The notes below the pieces were generated by a model. It was not told where the DNA came from. It did not search any database and saw only the letters and a program-made list of their open reading frames with translations. From Enhygromyxa salina (GTDB lineage: Bacteria > Myxococcota_A > Polyangia > Nannocystales > Nannocystaceae), in assembly GCF_002994615.1 (NCBI RefSeq), contig NZ_PVNK01000047.1, forward strand, positions 1 through 64,000: a stretch of 64,000 nucleotides of DNA. Direction: 5' to 3'. Each line of letters opens with the position of its first letter. Within the stretch, counting starts at the first letter, position 1. Both the position numbers and the translations under genes were made by a program. Shown in pieces: positions 1-8,037 of the stretch.

Positions 1-186
1 CCCATCCCCATCCCCATCCCCATCATCCGGGTCGCTGTCACCATCTTCGCCGTCACCGTCGCCATCGCCAGCGGTGTCCCCCGTGTCGGCCGCCGTCGTC
101 TCCGGAGGTGCGTCGTCGGAGCAGGCCACGGTCAGAGATACGACTGCGAGACTCAGGGGGGCGAGACCAAACACGATGCGCTTCAT
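1..186 (-). CDS. Lipoprotein with Gly-Asp linker (N-terminal part, runs off left edge)
   Basis: Only the first 62 codons are in the window; the rest lies to the left. The start ATG is at 184-186 on the minus strand. A basic hydrophobic signal peptide ends in a lipobox (LTVAC, Cys about residue 22), so the product is probably an exported lipoprotein. It then enters an acidic linker of alternating Gly and Asp, the same style of linker seen in five other lipoproteins of this window. The functional domain is not visible, so no role can be given. Codon use and composition match the neighbours. Confidence 0.75.
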   Translation of the reverse strand, partial: MKRIVFGLAPLSLAVVSLTVACSDDAPPETTAADTGDTAGDGDGDGEDGDSDPDDGDGDGDG

Positions 187-358
187 GAATCGTGCAGTAG
201 CACCGGGTCTTAGACACAAACCACAAAGACTGCGTGCAATCTCAGCGGAGCCCAAAATCACGCACATTTCTGCCCAAGACCACGTAAATGTTCACACTCC
301 CTCCGGATCCTTGAGCCGACGCCGCCACCTGCGCCCCCCCCAGCACGGCGCTCGCAGA

Positions 359-946
359 TCAGCACAACCAGGCGATCAAGCCGGCAACAACGGCCGCCAG
401 CAGCCCGATTGGCACCCCGAGCACGAGCATCGCGGCGACCGCAAAGACCAGGCGATCGCGCGTCGTGGCCGGCCGCGGAGCTTCGAGGGTGTCGTCATCG
501 AGCGCCAGCTCGGCGCGCAGCTTTGCGACCGTCCGCCCGAGCAGCGCGTCATTAAAGTCGCGGTCATAAAGGTTGCGCGTGTGGCAGCCCCGAATGAAGG
601 CCGCGCGAACGCGGCGTGGGCAGACCAGCAGCCCGTAGGCGAAGGCGGCCCCGTTGAGGACCCACGCCGCATAGAAATCGCGGCAATTCGAGGCCAGCTC
701 CCACGCCGAGATCTCCGACTCCCCCTTCATGTCGGTCGCGTAGCCGGTCACGATGTGATGGAGATCGTGGTAGCGAACCGCCCGCACGCGGCTCGCGGTA
801 TTGGGAATGCGCAGCGGGATCGAGCCGATCTCGACCTGGACCCACGCCGCGGAGTAGCCGCCGTCAGGCCCGAAGCCGTTGAGCTCGAAGTATCGGGTGC
901 GCGCGTCGAGCATGGTCGAGTCGGGATCGTAGCGCGGGGCGTCCAT
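359..946 (-). CDS. Coq4-like protein
   Basis: 195 residues from an ATG 57 bp from the divergent hydrolase gene. Residues 60-76 hold the HDxxHx11E pattern (H60, D61, H64, E76) that marks the metal site of the COQ4 family, whose eukaryotic members work in ubiquinone biosynthesis. The rest of the helical core is compatible, with conserved-looking Trp, Tyr and Gly positions. Residues about 172-195 form a hydrophobic C-terminal segment that could anchor the protein in the membrane. No quinone-pathway gene lies next to it, so a role in quinone metabolism is inference from the family only. A longer open frame upstream runs antisense to the hydrolase gene and is not used. Confidence 0.72.
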   Translation of the reverse strand: MDAPRYDPDSTMLDARTRYFELNGFGPDGGYSAAWVQVEIGSIPLRIPNTASRVRAVRYHDLHHIVTGYATDMKGESEISAWELASNCRDFYAAWVLNGAAFAYGLLVCPRRVRAAFIRGCHTRNLYDRDFNDALLGRTVAKLRAELALDDDTLEAPRPATTRDRLVFAVAAMLVLGVPIGLLAAVVAGLIAWLC

Positions 947-1003
947 GGCTCCCGAGTCTACGACGGCGAGACTCGAGCAAGGGGATTTGGTAGCGTCACA
1001 GCG

Positions 1004-1888
1004 ATGCGCCCCGGAATCCTCGCTTCGCTCGCCCTGCTCACGACCCTCGCCTGCGCGACCGAGCCCGCCCCCTCGTCGACCACCGCCACGCCGCCAGCTG
1101 GGGACGACGAGGTCGAGCCCGGGGCCTCCGCGGGCGAGCCGAGCGCGACGGGGATCCTCGACGAGGACAGCTTCAAGGCGCTGCACGAGCTCAACGCCGA
1201 CGAGGCGCCCCCGCTGCACGGCGAGACGATCGAGCTCGCGGGGACCGAGGCCTACCTCTCGCTGCCCGAGGGCGCGAGCGCGCCGGTGCCCGCGGTCGTC
1301 GTCATCCACGAGTGGTGGGGCCTCAACGATCACATCCGCCACTGGACCGACCGCCTGGCCGAAGACGGCTACGCGGCGCTGGCCGTCGACCTCTACGGCG
1401 GCGAGGTCGCCAGCGATCCCGACGGCGCGATGACCCTGATGAAGAGCGTCGACCCGGCCCAGGCCCAGGCGGTGCTCAGCGCGGCGCACGAGTTCCTCGC
1501 CAGCGATCCGCGGGTCTCGGCCGACAAGCAGGGCGTGATCGGCTGGTGCTTCGGCGGCGGCTGGTCCCTGCGCGACGCGATCGCAACCACGGATCTCGAC
1601 GCCGCGGTCATCTACTACGGCCACCCGGTCACCGACCCCGAGCAGCTCGCGGGCATCAACGCCAGCTTGCTCGGCGTGTTCGCCAACGAGGATCAGGCGA
1701 TCCCGCCCGAGACCGTCGACGAGTTCGTCAAGGCCCTCGAGGCGGCTGGCAAGTCGATCGAGCTGCACCGCTACGACGCCGTCCATGCCTTCGCCAACCC
1801 CTCGAACGCCAAGTACGACCAAGACGCGGCCGCCGACGCCTGGGAGCAGGTGCGCGAATTCCTCGCCGCGCAGCTCCGCGGTATATAG
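1004..1888 (+). CDS. Dienelactone hydrolase family lipoprotein
   Basis: 294 residues. The signal peptide ends in a lipobox-like segment (Cys17), followed by a Ser/Thr/Pro/Gly linker, so the enzyme is probably tethered on the periplasmic side. The alpha/beta hydrolase core begins near residue 75. The nucleophile is Cys182 in GWCFGGG; Asp230 and His261 fit the other two members of the Cys-Asp-His triad of dienelactone hydrolases. The family opens lactone or ester bonds; the substrate is unknown. The ATG at 1004 starts directly with the signal sequence, whereas longer starts add only antisense-like sequence. The stop is 8 bp before glpK, so the two may be co-transcribed. Confidence 0.85.
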   Translation: MRPGILASLALLTTLACATEPAPSSTTATPPAGDDEVEPGASAGEPSATGILDEDSFKALHELNADEAPPLHGETIELAGTEAYLSLPEGASAPVPAVVVIHEWWGLNDHIRHWTDRLAEDGYAALAVDLYGGEVASDPDGAMTLMKSVDPAQAQAVLSAAHEFLASDPRVSADKQGVIGWCFGGGWSLRDAIATTDLDAAVIYYGHPVTDPEQLAGINASLLGVFANEDQAIPPETVDEFVKALEAAGKSIELHRYDAVHAFANPSNAKYDQDAAADAWEQVREFLAAQLRGI

Positions 1889-1896
1889 TCGCGGCG

Positions 1897-3402
1897 ATGT
1901 CAGACCGAGATCTGATCCTCGCCATCGACCAGGGCACGACCGGCAGCACCGCGCTGATCCTGGATCGCCAGCTCGCCGTGCTCGCCCGGGCCAACCGCGA
2001 GTTCACCCAGTACTTTCCCAAGCCCGGCTGGGTCGAGCACGACCCCCACGACATCTGGACCTCGGTCGGCGACGCGATCATCGAGGCGCTCGGGCGCGCG
2101 AGCGTCGACACGTCGCGGATCGCCGCGGTCGGGATCACCAACCAGCGCGAGACCAGCTTGCTGTGGCGGCGCAGCGACGGCAAGCCGATCCATCGCGCGC
2201 TCGTGTGGCAGGACCGGCGCACGGCCGACACCTGCAAGGCCCTGCGCGAGGCCGGCCACGAGGCGCTGGTCAAGCAGCGCACCGGGCTGGTCCTCGATCC
2301 CTACTTCTCCGCGACCAAGCTCGCCTGGACCCTCGACGAGGTCGAGGGCGCGCGCGCGGCCGCCGAGCGGGGCGAGCTCGCGGCCGGGACGATCGACACC
2401 TACCTGGTCTGGCGCATGACCGGCGGGGCCGTCCACGCGACCGAGCCGAGCAACGCCTCGCGCACGCTGCTGTGGCCCCTCGCTGGCAAGGCCGGGGCCG
2501 AGGGGCAGGCCGGCTGGGATCACGAGCTGTGCGAGCTCCTGCGTGTGCCCCCGACCGTGCTGCCCGAGGTTCGCCCCTGCACCGCCAACTTCGGCCTGAC
2601 CAAGGGCGTCCCGGGCCTGCCCGACGGGATCCCGATCCACGGGATCGCCGGGGATCAGCAATCCGCGCTGTTCGGCCAGGCCTGCTTCGAGCGCGGTCAG
2701 GCCAAGTGCACCTACGGCACCGGGGCCTTCGTGATGCTCAACACCGGGTCCGAGATCGTCCGGTCCGAGCACGGCCTCCTGACCACCGTCGGCTGGCAGA
2801 TCGGCGATCAGACCACCTACTGCCTCGAGGGCAGCGCGTTCATGGCCGGCGCCGTGGTCCAGTGGCTGCGCGACGGGCTCGAGTTCTTCAAGAGCTCGAG
2901 CGAGGTCGAGGAGCTCGCGCGCAGCGTCAACGATGCCGGCGGCGTGATCATGGTCCCGGCCCACGCGGGCCTCGGCGCGCCGCACTGGCGGCCCGAGGCG
3001 CGCGGGCTGATCCGCGGCCTGAGCCGGGGGACCAACCGGGCCCACCTCGCCCGCGCCGCGCTCGAGGGCATCGCGCTCGAGGTCACCGACCTGCTCGAGG
3101 CCATGGCCGAGGACCTCGGTGCGCCGCTCGCGGGCCTGCGCGTCGACGGCGGAGCGGCGGCGAACAACCTGCTCATGCAGATCCAAAGCGATCTCCTCGG
3201 GGTCACCCTCGCGCGACCGACGATCCTCGAGTCGACCGCCCTCGGAGCCACCTTCCTCGCGGGCCTCGGGGTCGGGCTGTGGGACTCGAGCACCGCGGTC
3301 GCAGACGCCTGGACCCAAGATCGCCAGTTCGTACCCAACGCGGATCCGGTCGCGCTCGCGGATCTGCGCGCGGCCTGGAAGACCGCGGTCGCCTGCGCCT
3401 GA
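1897..3402 (+). CDS. glpK: Glycerol kinase
   Basis: 501 residues, the usual GlpK length. The FGGY-kinase phosphate motif DQGTTGST lies at residues 11-18, followed by GITNQRET and the glycerol-binding region (WQDRRTA). The C-terminal FGGY signature is present around GLGAPHWRPEARG and HLARAALEGIALE. The enzyme phosphorylates glycerol to glycerol 3-phosphate in the cytoplasm, feeding glycolysis and lipid synthesis. The gene starts 8 bp after the hydrolase stop. No glpF or glpD is adjacent, so regulation by a glp regulon cannot be read from this window. Confidence 0.97.
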   Translation: MSDRDLILAIDQGTTGSTALILDRQLAVLARANREFTQYFPKPGWVEHDPHDIWTSVGDAIIEALGRASVDTSRIAAVGITNQRETSLLWRRSDGKPIHRALVWQDRRTADTCKALREAGHEALVKQRTGLVLDPYFSATKLAWTLDEVEGARAAAERGELAAGTIDTYLVWRMTGGAVHATEPSNASRTLLWPLAGKAGAEGQAGWDHELCELLRVPPTVLPEVRPCTANFGLTKGVPGLPDGIPIHGIAGDQQSALFGQACFERGQAKCTYGTGAFVMLNTGSEIVRSEHGLLTTVGWQIGDQTTYCLEGSAFMAGAVVQWLRDGLEFFKSSSEVEELARSVNDAGGVIMVPAHAGLGAPHWRPEARGLIRGLSRGTNRAHLARAALEGIALEVTDLLEAMAEDLGAPLAGLRVDGGAAANNLLMQIQSDLLGVTLARPTILESTALGATFLAGLGVGLWDSSTAVADAWTQDRQFVPNADPVALADLRAAWKTAVACA

Positions 3403-3447
3403 GCGCCGCGCTCCGACCACGACGCCGTTCATGTACACTGGCCCGAC

Positions 3448-4824
3448 ATGCCGGGCCAGCTCGAAACCATCCGTACAAAGCTCTTCTACGGGCTGTCGCG
3501 CTACACCAAGAGTTTCCCCGACTTCTCCATCTCGCAGAAATTCGAGATGGCCAGCCCGAGGCGAGGCGACGAGCTCCTGCGCGAGATCGAGGCCAGCGTG
3601 GCTCGAGAGCAAGAGTACATGCTCTACATCCACCTGCCCTTTTGCCACCTCGAGTGCACCTTCTGCAACACGGCCCCGCGCAAGACCAACGGCCGCCAGC
3701 AGCGGGACTACCTCGAGAGCTTGCTGCGAGAGATCGACATCAACGGCGAGGCCGGGCTGTTCGAGGGTCGCAAACTGCGCTGCATCTTCTTCGGCGGCGG
3801 CACCCCGACGATCTACTCGAACGCCGCGCTCGAGCGCATCCTCGACAAGGTCCGCAGCTACGCGACCTTTTGCGACGACCACAACATCACCTGCGAGGCG
3901 CACCCCGAGGGCCTGGTCAAGAACAACCGACTCGCCGAGCTCGGCGAGCTCGGCATCCATCGGATCAGCGTCGGCAGCCAGAGCTTCGACCCGCGGGTCC
4001 TCCACTACATCGACCGCAAGAGCCACCAGGCCCAGGTCGCCGAGGTCGTCGAGCGGGCCAAGGCGGCCGGGGTGTCGATCAACGTCGACATGATGCTCGG
4101 CCTACCCGGGCAGACCCTCGCCAACGTGCGCGAGGATCTCGACATCCTGTCCGACATGGCCCCCGACTCGATCGAGTACATGCGCCACGAGATCGTCAAC
4201 CCCCTCGCGGTTGCGATCTTCAAGCGTGACCCCGACTTGATGGTCTCGGACGACGACCTGTTTCAGATGGTGCTCGAGACCGCAGAGTGGATGGAGGCCC
4301 GGGGCTACCAGCACAACGGCTGCTTCGAGGAAGAGCGCTTCTTCCCGTTCCGCTACCACTGGCTGCACGAGACGCCCTTCATCGGCTTGGGCTCGCGCTC
4401 GCGCTCGTACACCAAGTCGATGTGCTACGACACCCATGAAGATCTGGGTATCTACTCGCAGCTGGTGAGCAAAGGGATTCCCCCCGTCGCTCGGGTCATG
4501 CGAATTAACCAGACCGAGCAAATGTATCGCTCGCTCTTCTTGCGCTTGCAGTTGAAGCGGGGAGTTGACGTCGGCGAATTCTCCGCGCGCTTCGGGGAGA
4601 CGCCGAGCGAGGCGTTCCCGGAGCTGTTGAACCATCTGAGCGACTGCGGGTGCATCGAGATCGATGACTCGTCAATCCGGCTCACCCGCTATGGCAACTA
4701 CTTCGTCGAGGACGTGTGCTGCTCGATCATCGACGACGCCGTCGCCAAGGCCGGGTATCCCGCGAACTACAAGCGGCTGCCGCACTCGGCCGGGGCTCGC
4801 TCGCTGCGCGTGCTCGCCGGTTGA
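3448..4824 (+). CDS. HemN/HemW-like radical SAM protein
   Basis: 458 residues. The radical-SAM cluster motif CxxxCxxC sits at C66, C70 and C73 in the characteristic YIHLPFC context. The SAM-binding FFGGGTPT motif follows near residue 110, with HPEG and the MLGLPGQT region after it, and a HemN-type C-terminal domain closes the protein. The family includes oxygen-independent coproporphyrinogen III dehydrogenases and haem chaperones (HemW). The N-terminal extension before the motif (about 60 residues) and the divergent C-terminus argue against a plain HemN, so the substrate is left open. It stands alone downstream of glpK with a 45-bp gap. Confidence 0.85.
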   Translation: MPGQLETIRTKLFYGLSRYTKSFPDFSISQKFEMASPRRGDELLREIEASVAREQEYMLYIHLPFCHLECTFCNTAPRKTNGRQQRDYLESLLREIDINGEAGLFEGRKLRCIFFGGGTPTIYSNAALERILDKVRSYATFCDDHNITCEAHPEGLVKNNRLAELGELGIHRISVGSQSFDPRVLHYIDRKSHQAQVAEVVERAKAAGVSINVDMMLGLPGQTLANVREDLDILSDMAPDSIEYMRHEIVNPLAVAIFKRDPDLMVSDDDLFQMVLETAEWMEARGYQHNGCFEEERFFPFRYHWLHETPFIGLGSRSRSYTKSMCYDTHEDLGIYSQLVSKGIPPVARVMRINQTEQMYRSLFLRLQLKRGVDVGEFSARFGETPSEAFPELLNHLSDCGCIEIDDSSIRLTRYGNYFVEDVCCSIIDDAVAKAGYPANYKRLPHSAGARSLRVLAG

Positions 4825-4962
4825 CCCAGGCTCACGAACACAGCTTGTGCTCGAGGTGGCGGATGCCGCCTGGGCCTGGCGCTCAGCGCCCCCCACCAGC
4901 TGTGTGAGTGGGGGATTGGGGGGAGAGCTCGGCGGACGCCGCGGGCGCTGGCAGTACTTGCG

Positions 4963-5160
4963 TTATTTGGACGACGGATGCCGTCTCTGCTTTCGCCGCT
5001 CAAAGGCCTCGAGGACCGCGATCAGGAGCCAGGTCGCCACCCAACCCACAGCCCCGCCGACCCACGGGGGCGGGCCCCACCACGCGAGGGCGCCGAACAG
5101 CGCGAGAGCCCAGCCGAGCATCAGGCCATAGCGCTCCCGCCGGTCAGTCGCAGTAGCCAT
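4963..5160 (-). CDS. Small two-helix membrane protein, overlapping the upstream gene
   Basis: 65 residues with a charged N-terminus, two hydrophobic segments (about 13-30 and 33-50) and a basic C-terminal tail. It starts 17 bp inside the end of the upstream gene, in another frame, which suggests translational coupling. I recognise no family. A small basic membrane protein coupled to a gene for a secreted Cys-rich protein is the layout of bacteriocin immunity genes, but that is context-based inference only. Confidence 0.6.
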   Translation of the reverse strand: MATATDRRERYGLMLGWALALFGALAWWGPPPWVGGAVGWVATWLLIAVLEAFERRKQRRHPSSK

Positions 5161-5701
5161 CGAGGGCCTCCGTGCCCGCCAGGGATGTCACGGCACCCGC
5201 AGTCATGCACGCGGGACAGGACGCGACCGCGCCACAGCAGACCGCCGCGGTCGCTGCGACTGCGCCCACCCAGATGTACTTCCCCGCGCGTAGCACCGCC
5301 TTGCCCCACTTCGAGCAGGGGAACTCCATCGGGCCACCGAGGAACTGGTCGAACATCAGATCGGCCGCGCCACTTGCCTGAAGGCCGTCGAGCACCGCCG
5401 GTGCCAGCGGATGCTCTGTCGTGCTCCACGTCTCGACCCCCGGGGCGTCGGCGGCGAGGGTCGCGTCGGCGATCAGCTCGCCGTCTACAGAGACCCACGC
5501 TTCGCCGCTGGCCGTCTGCAGGTCGACCGACATCACGGCCTCCGCGATTTCTCCGCTTGGGAGTTCGTACGTGACAGACGCCCACCGCACAGTGTGATCC
5601 TCGTCGGTGATGTACTCGGCACCGGTCACGGTCGGAGGCGTGCCAGGCGGCGGTGGGGGCGGCAGCGACGCCAGAAACAGGGCGATTGTTGCTGCGAGCA
5701 T
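5144..5701 (-). CDS. Secreted Cys-rich hypothetical protein (possible bacteriocin-like precursor)
   Basis: 185 residues. A short signal peptide (about residues 1-14) is followed by a Pro-rich spacer, an acidic middle region rich in beta-type sequence, and a hydrophobic Cys-containing C-terminus with CCGAVASCPAC and a final YCD. The helical, Gly/Ala-rich, Cys-paired tail loosely resembles halocin-C8-type bacteriocin cores, and the coupled small membrane protein downstream would fit an immunity factor. No homology can be shown here; a plain exported protein of unknown role is equally possible. Confidence 0.6.
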   Translation of the reverse strand: MLAATIALFLASLPPPPPPGTPPTVTGAEYITDEDHTVRWASVTYELPSGEIAEAVMSVDLQTASGEAWVSVDGELIADATLAADAPGVETWSTTEHPLAPAVLDGLQASGAADLMFDQFLGGPMEFPCSKWGKAVLRAGKYIWVGAVAATAAVCCGAVASCPACMTAGAVTSLAGTEALDGYCD

Positions 5702-5710
5702 GGGGCAAAG

Positions 5711-5962
5711 CTAGCGCGCGGGTGGACGCCGACCACCGATCTTTTTTCCGGTGAAGAGGGCGCCCATAACCCATTTGTTCGTGGCGCAAGACAGGAACCC
5801 GAGCGGCCCCCAAGCCTCGCAGCTGCCAAACAGCCGCAGGCGAGTCAGGAGGGCGTGCTCGGCGACATCGACGCGGGCGGCTAATGTGGCGATCTCGTCC
5901 GCGAGCGCCTCGAACTGCCCGGGAGTCAGCGGACAACCGATTGACTCCGAGCATGACACCAT
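5711..5962 (-). pseudogene. DUF222/HNH-endonuclease-like N-terminal remnant
   Basis: An 83-codon open frame. Residues about 20-55 (ATLAARVDVAEHALLTRL, then GSCEAWGPLGFLSCA) follow the pattern of the start of DUF222 proteins: a helix, then a W..G..SCA motif. The sequence then loses the match and ends, while full DUF222-HNH proteins run to 400 residues or more. I read it as a decayed or truncated copy; a short unrelated gene is possible. It lies between the bacteriocin-like pair and the 166-bp hairpin element, a region without other genes. Confidence 0.35.
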
Positions 5963-6102
5963 ACCATGGCATTACGACACTTCTATTATTCAGGCAGTTG
6001 GAATTGGCCACACCATTCGAGTCATTGTCATCCTGGTCAGAGCGTGAACATGTGCATGTTTTAATCCCTGCGAGGTCCCCCCCGACAAACCCACCTCGAC
6101 GA

Positions 6103-6268
6103 CTAGCAGCCCGGGGTGCAATGCATCGTGTCGCCTCGCGCCGGAATTTTCGCCGAGGGCGCGAAGCCAAAACGCCGCTGTACCGGGCGTACTGCAAGTT
6201 TTGGCGACAAAGCCCTCGGCGAAAAGGCCAAGCGAGGCGGCGCGAGGCATTGCACCCCGGGCTGCTAG
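6103..6268. repeat. 166-bp palindromic intergenic element
   Basis: The ends are perfect 22-bp inverted repeats (6103-6124 and 6247-6268) that begin CTAGCAGCCCGGGG. Inside, the two halves stay complementary with a few mismatches for about 70 bp each side, so the whole element can fold into one long hairpin centred near 6185. It has no reading frame of its own. A decayed relative lies at 47470-47582 and an end fragment at 53526-53556, so it belongs to a dispersed family, REP- or MITE-like in form. Confidence 0.8.
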
Positions 6269-6302
6269 GGCGCCGCACCACGGGCTCGAGCCCCTCGGCA
6301 CG

Positions 6303-6347
6303 CTCCGCACCTCACGACCGCGGCCAGCGGAGTCGTGAGGTGCGGAG
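6303..6347. repeat. 16-bp perfect inverted repeat
   Basis: CTCCGCACCTCACGAC at 6303-6318 pairs perfectly with 6332-6347 across a 13-bp loop. No T-run follows on either strand, so it is not a classical terminator. It sits between the hairpin element and the transporter gene. A second small hairpin (CCGATGC, 6400-6406 with 6414-6420) is nearer the gene. Apart from these repeats the 5963-6468 gap shows nothing else. Confidence 0.6.
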
Positions 6348-6468
6348 TTCGAGGCCATCCCCGAAGCGCTCACCGCCTGAGCCTCGACACGCTCGACCTC
6401 CGATGCTTCCGCAGCATCGGGCCGCCTGATCCGACGCAATTCAGGGTAAACTCCCTGTCCCGCCCCCG

Positions 6469-7416
6469 ATGTCCGACCTCGACGCCATCAAGCTCGCGTT
6501 CGACGAGCACAACCTGTTCATCCTCGAGATCGTCCTCGGCTTCGTCATGTTCGGAGTCGCCCTCGATCTCCGCGTCGACGACTTCAAGGAGCTGGTCAAG
6601 AACCCCAAGCCCCCGGGCATCGGCCTCGTCGCTCAGTTCATCGTCCTGCCCGGCCTGACCTGGGCCCTGAGCCGCGTGCTGCTCGGCGTCGGCATGATCT
6701 CCCCGAGCATGGCCCTCGGCATGATCCTGGTCGCGGCCTGCCCGGGCGGCAACGTGTCGAACTTCATCACCCACCTCGGCGGCGGCCGGACCACGACCTC
6801 GATCGGCATGACCGCGGTCTCGACCACGGCCTCGGTCGTGATGACCCCGCTCAACATCGGCCTGTGGGGCTCGCTCAGCGCCGACACCTCGGCGATCCTG
6901 ACCGAGGTCGCCCTCGACCCCCTCGACATGCTCCGCGCCGTGATGCTGATGCTCGGCATCCCGATCGTCGTCGGCGTGTTCCTGGCCACGCGCTATCCGA
7001 ACCTCGCCAAGCGCGTCCACCCGCCCTTCAAGTGGCTCTCGGTCATCTTCTTCGTCACCTTCATCGTGCTCGCGGTCAAGGCCAACAGCCACGTGTTCGT
7101 GCCCTACCTGCCCAAGGTGTTCGGGCCGGTGTTCATCATGAACGCGCTCGCGCTGGCGCTGGGCTTTTGGGGTGCGCGGCTGTCGGGGCTCGACGAAGGT
7201 GACCAGCGCGCCGTGTCGATCGAGGTCGGGATCCAAAACTCGGGCCTGGGTCTGATCCTGATCTTCGAGTTCTTCGCGGGCCTCGGCGGGATGGCGATGA
7301 TCGCCGCGTGGTGGGGCATCTGGCACATCATCGCGGGGTTGTCGCTCGCCTTTTGGTGGACCCGGAGGGATCGTCGCCGCGCGGGTACCGGGGCCGAAGC
7401 ATCGCGCCCAGGCTGA
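6469..7416 (+). CDS. Bile acid:sodium symporter (SBF/BASS) family transporter
   Basis: 315 residues with about nine or ten hydrophobic segments spread over the full length, as in the BASS/ASBT family. The discontinuous-helix region CPGGNVSNFITHL and the later EVGIQNSG segment match the conserved ion-binding core of these transporters. Members import bile acids, pantoate, pyruvate or other organic acids with Na+; the substrate cannot be told from sequence. It lies in the inner membrane. The gene is followed 20 bp later by the histidine phosphatase, so the two may share a transcript. Confidence 0.88.
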   Translation: MSDLDAIKLAFDEHNLFILEIVLGFVMFGVALDLRVDDFKELVKNPKPPGIGLVAQFIVLPGLTWALSRVLLGVGMISPSMALGMILVAACPGGNVSNFITHLGGGRTTTSIGMTAVSTTASVVMTPLNIGLWGSLSADTSAILTEVALDPLDMLRAVMLMLGIPIVVGVFLATRYPNLAKRVHPPFKWLSVIFFVTFIVLAVKANSHVFVPYLPKVFGPVFIMNALALALGFWGARLSGLDEGDQRAVSIEVGIQNSGLGLILIFEFFAGLGGMAMIAAWWGIWHIIAGLSLAFWWTRRDRRRAGTGAEASRPG

Positions 7417-7436
7417 GGCCGGGGTATCGTGCGGCC

Positions 7437-8030
7437 GTGCGAGAGCTTGTCCTCGTCCGTCACGGTGAGACCGTCGGGCAATCCTCGATTCGCCTCTACG
7501 GCGCGACCGATGTCGCGCTCGCGCCCGAGGGTGAGGCGCAGGTCCGCGCGGCCGGGCGCGCGCTCGCGGGCCAGCGCTTCGACGCGGTGTTCACCAGCCC
7601 GCTGCGTCGCGCCCACCGCTCGGCCGAGCTCGTGCTCGCGGCGATCGAGCACCCGAAGATCGAGATCGAGATCGTCGAGGCCTTCCGCGAGATCGACTTT
7701 GGCGCCTGGGAGGGCTGGACCTGGGCCGAGGTCAAAGCCCGCGATCCCGAGGGCCACGCGCGCTGGACCGAGGCGGCGCCCGGGTTTCGCTTTCCCGACG
7801 GCGAGGCCCGCGAGGCCTTCATCGCGCGGGTCCAGGCCAGCGTCGGCCCGAGCATCGAGGCCCGCTTCTCGGCCGGGGCCACGCGGATCCTCGCGGTCGT
7901 GCACAAGGGCGTGATCCGGGCGACCGCCGCCCGACTCCTGGGCCTTCCCTTTGCCGAGCTCGAGCTCGAGCTGCCCCTCGGCGCGCTCTTGCGCCTGCGC
8001 GGCGACGCCGAAGGCTGGACCCTGAGCTGA
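7437..8030 (+). CDS. Histidine phosphatase family protein
   Basis: 197 residues from a GTG start that places the catalytic LVRHGET motif (His9) right at the N-terminus, normal for the family. Arg8, the FTSPLRRA segment, the acidic proton-donor region REIDFGAWEG and the second catalytic His in VVHKGVIR are all present. The family includes CobC-type alpha-ribazole phosphatases and phosphoglycerate mutase-like phosphatases. FGAWEG is typical of the CobC/GpmB branch, but no cobalamin genes are adjacent and the substrate is open. A start further upstream would run into the transporter gene. Confidence 0.88.
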   Translation: MRELVLVRHGETVGQSSIRLYGATDVALAPEGEAQVRAAGRALAGQRFDAVFTSPLRRAHRSAELVLAAIEHPKIEIEIVEAFREIDFGAWEGWTWAEVKARDPEGHARWTEAAPGFRFPDGEAREAFIARVQASVGPSIEARFSAGATRILAVVHKGVIRATAARLLGLPFAELELELPLGALLRLRGDAEGWTLS

Positions 8031-8037
8031 GCGAAGC

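Noticed and set aside
359-1822. 487-codon minus-strand open frame over the hydrolase gene
   Set aside because: Only its last 195 codons form the Coq4-like protein; the rest is antisense to the dienelactone hydrolase gene and Arg/Gly/Val-rich.
1900-4026. 708-codon minus-strand frame opposite glpK
   Set aside because: Composition is typical antisense of a high-GC gene; glpK on the plus strand is unmistakable.
3448-4824. Radical SAM gene as hemN proper
   Set aside because: Conserved cluster motif only places it in the HemN/HemW family; N-terminal extension and divergent C-terminus do not support a specific symbol.
6103-6268. Hairpin element as a CRISPR repeat or tRNA-like structure
   Set aside because: Single long palindrome without spacers, and no tRNA arms or conserved T-loop sequence.
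6303-6347. 16-bp inverted repeat as a transcription terminator
   Set aside because: No T-run follows on either strand and no gene ends next to it.
5990-6439. 149-codon frames across the hairpin element
   Set aside because: Generated by the palindromic repeat; no protein-like conservation pattern.
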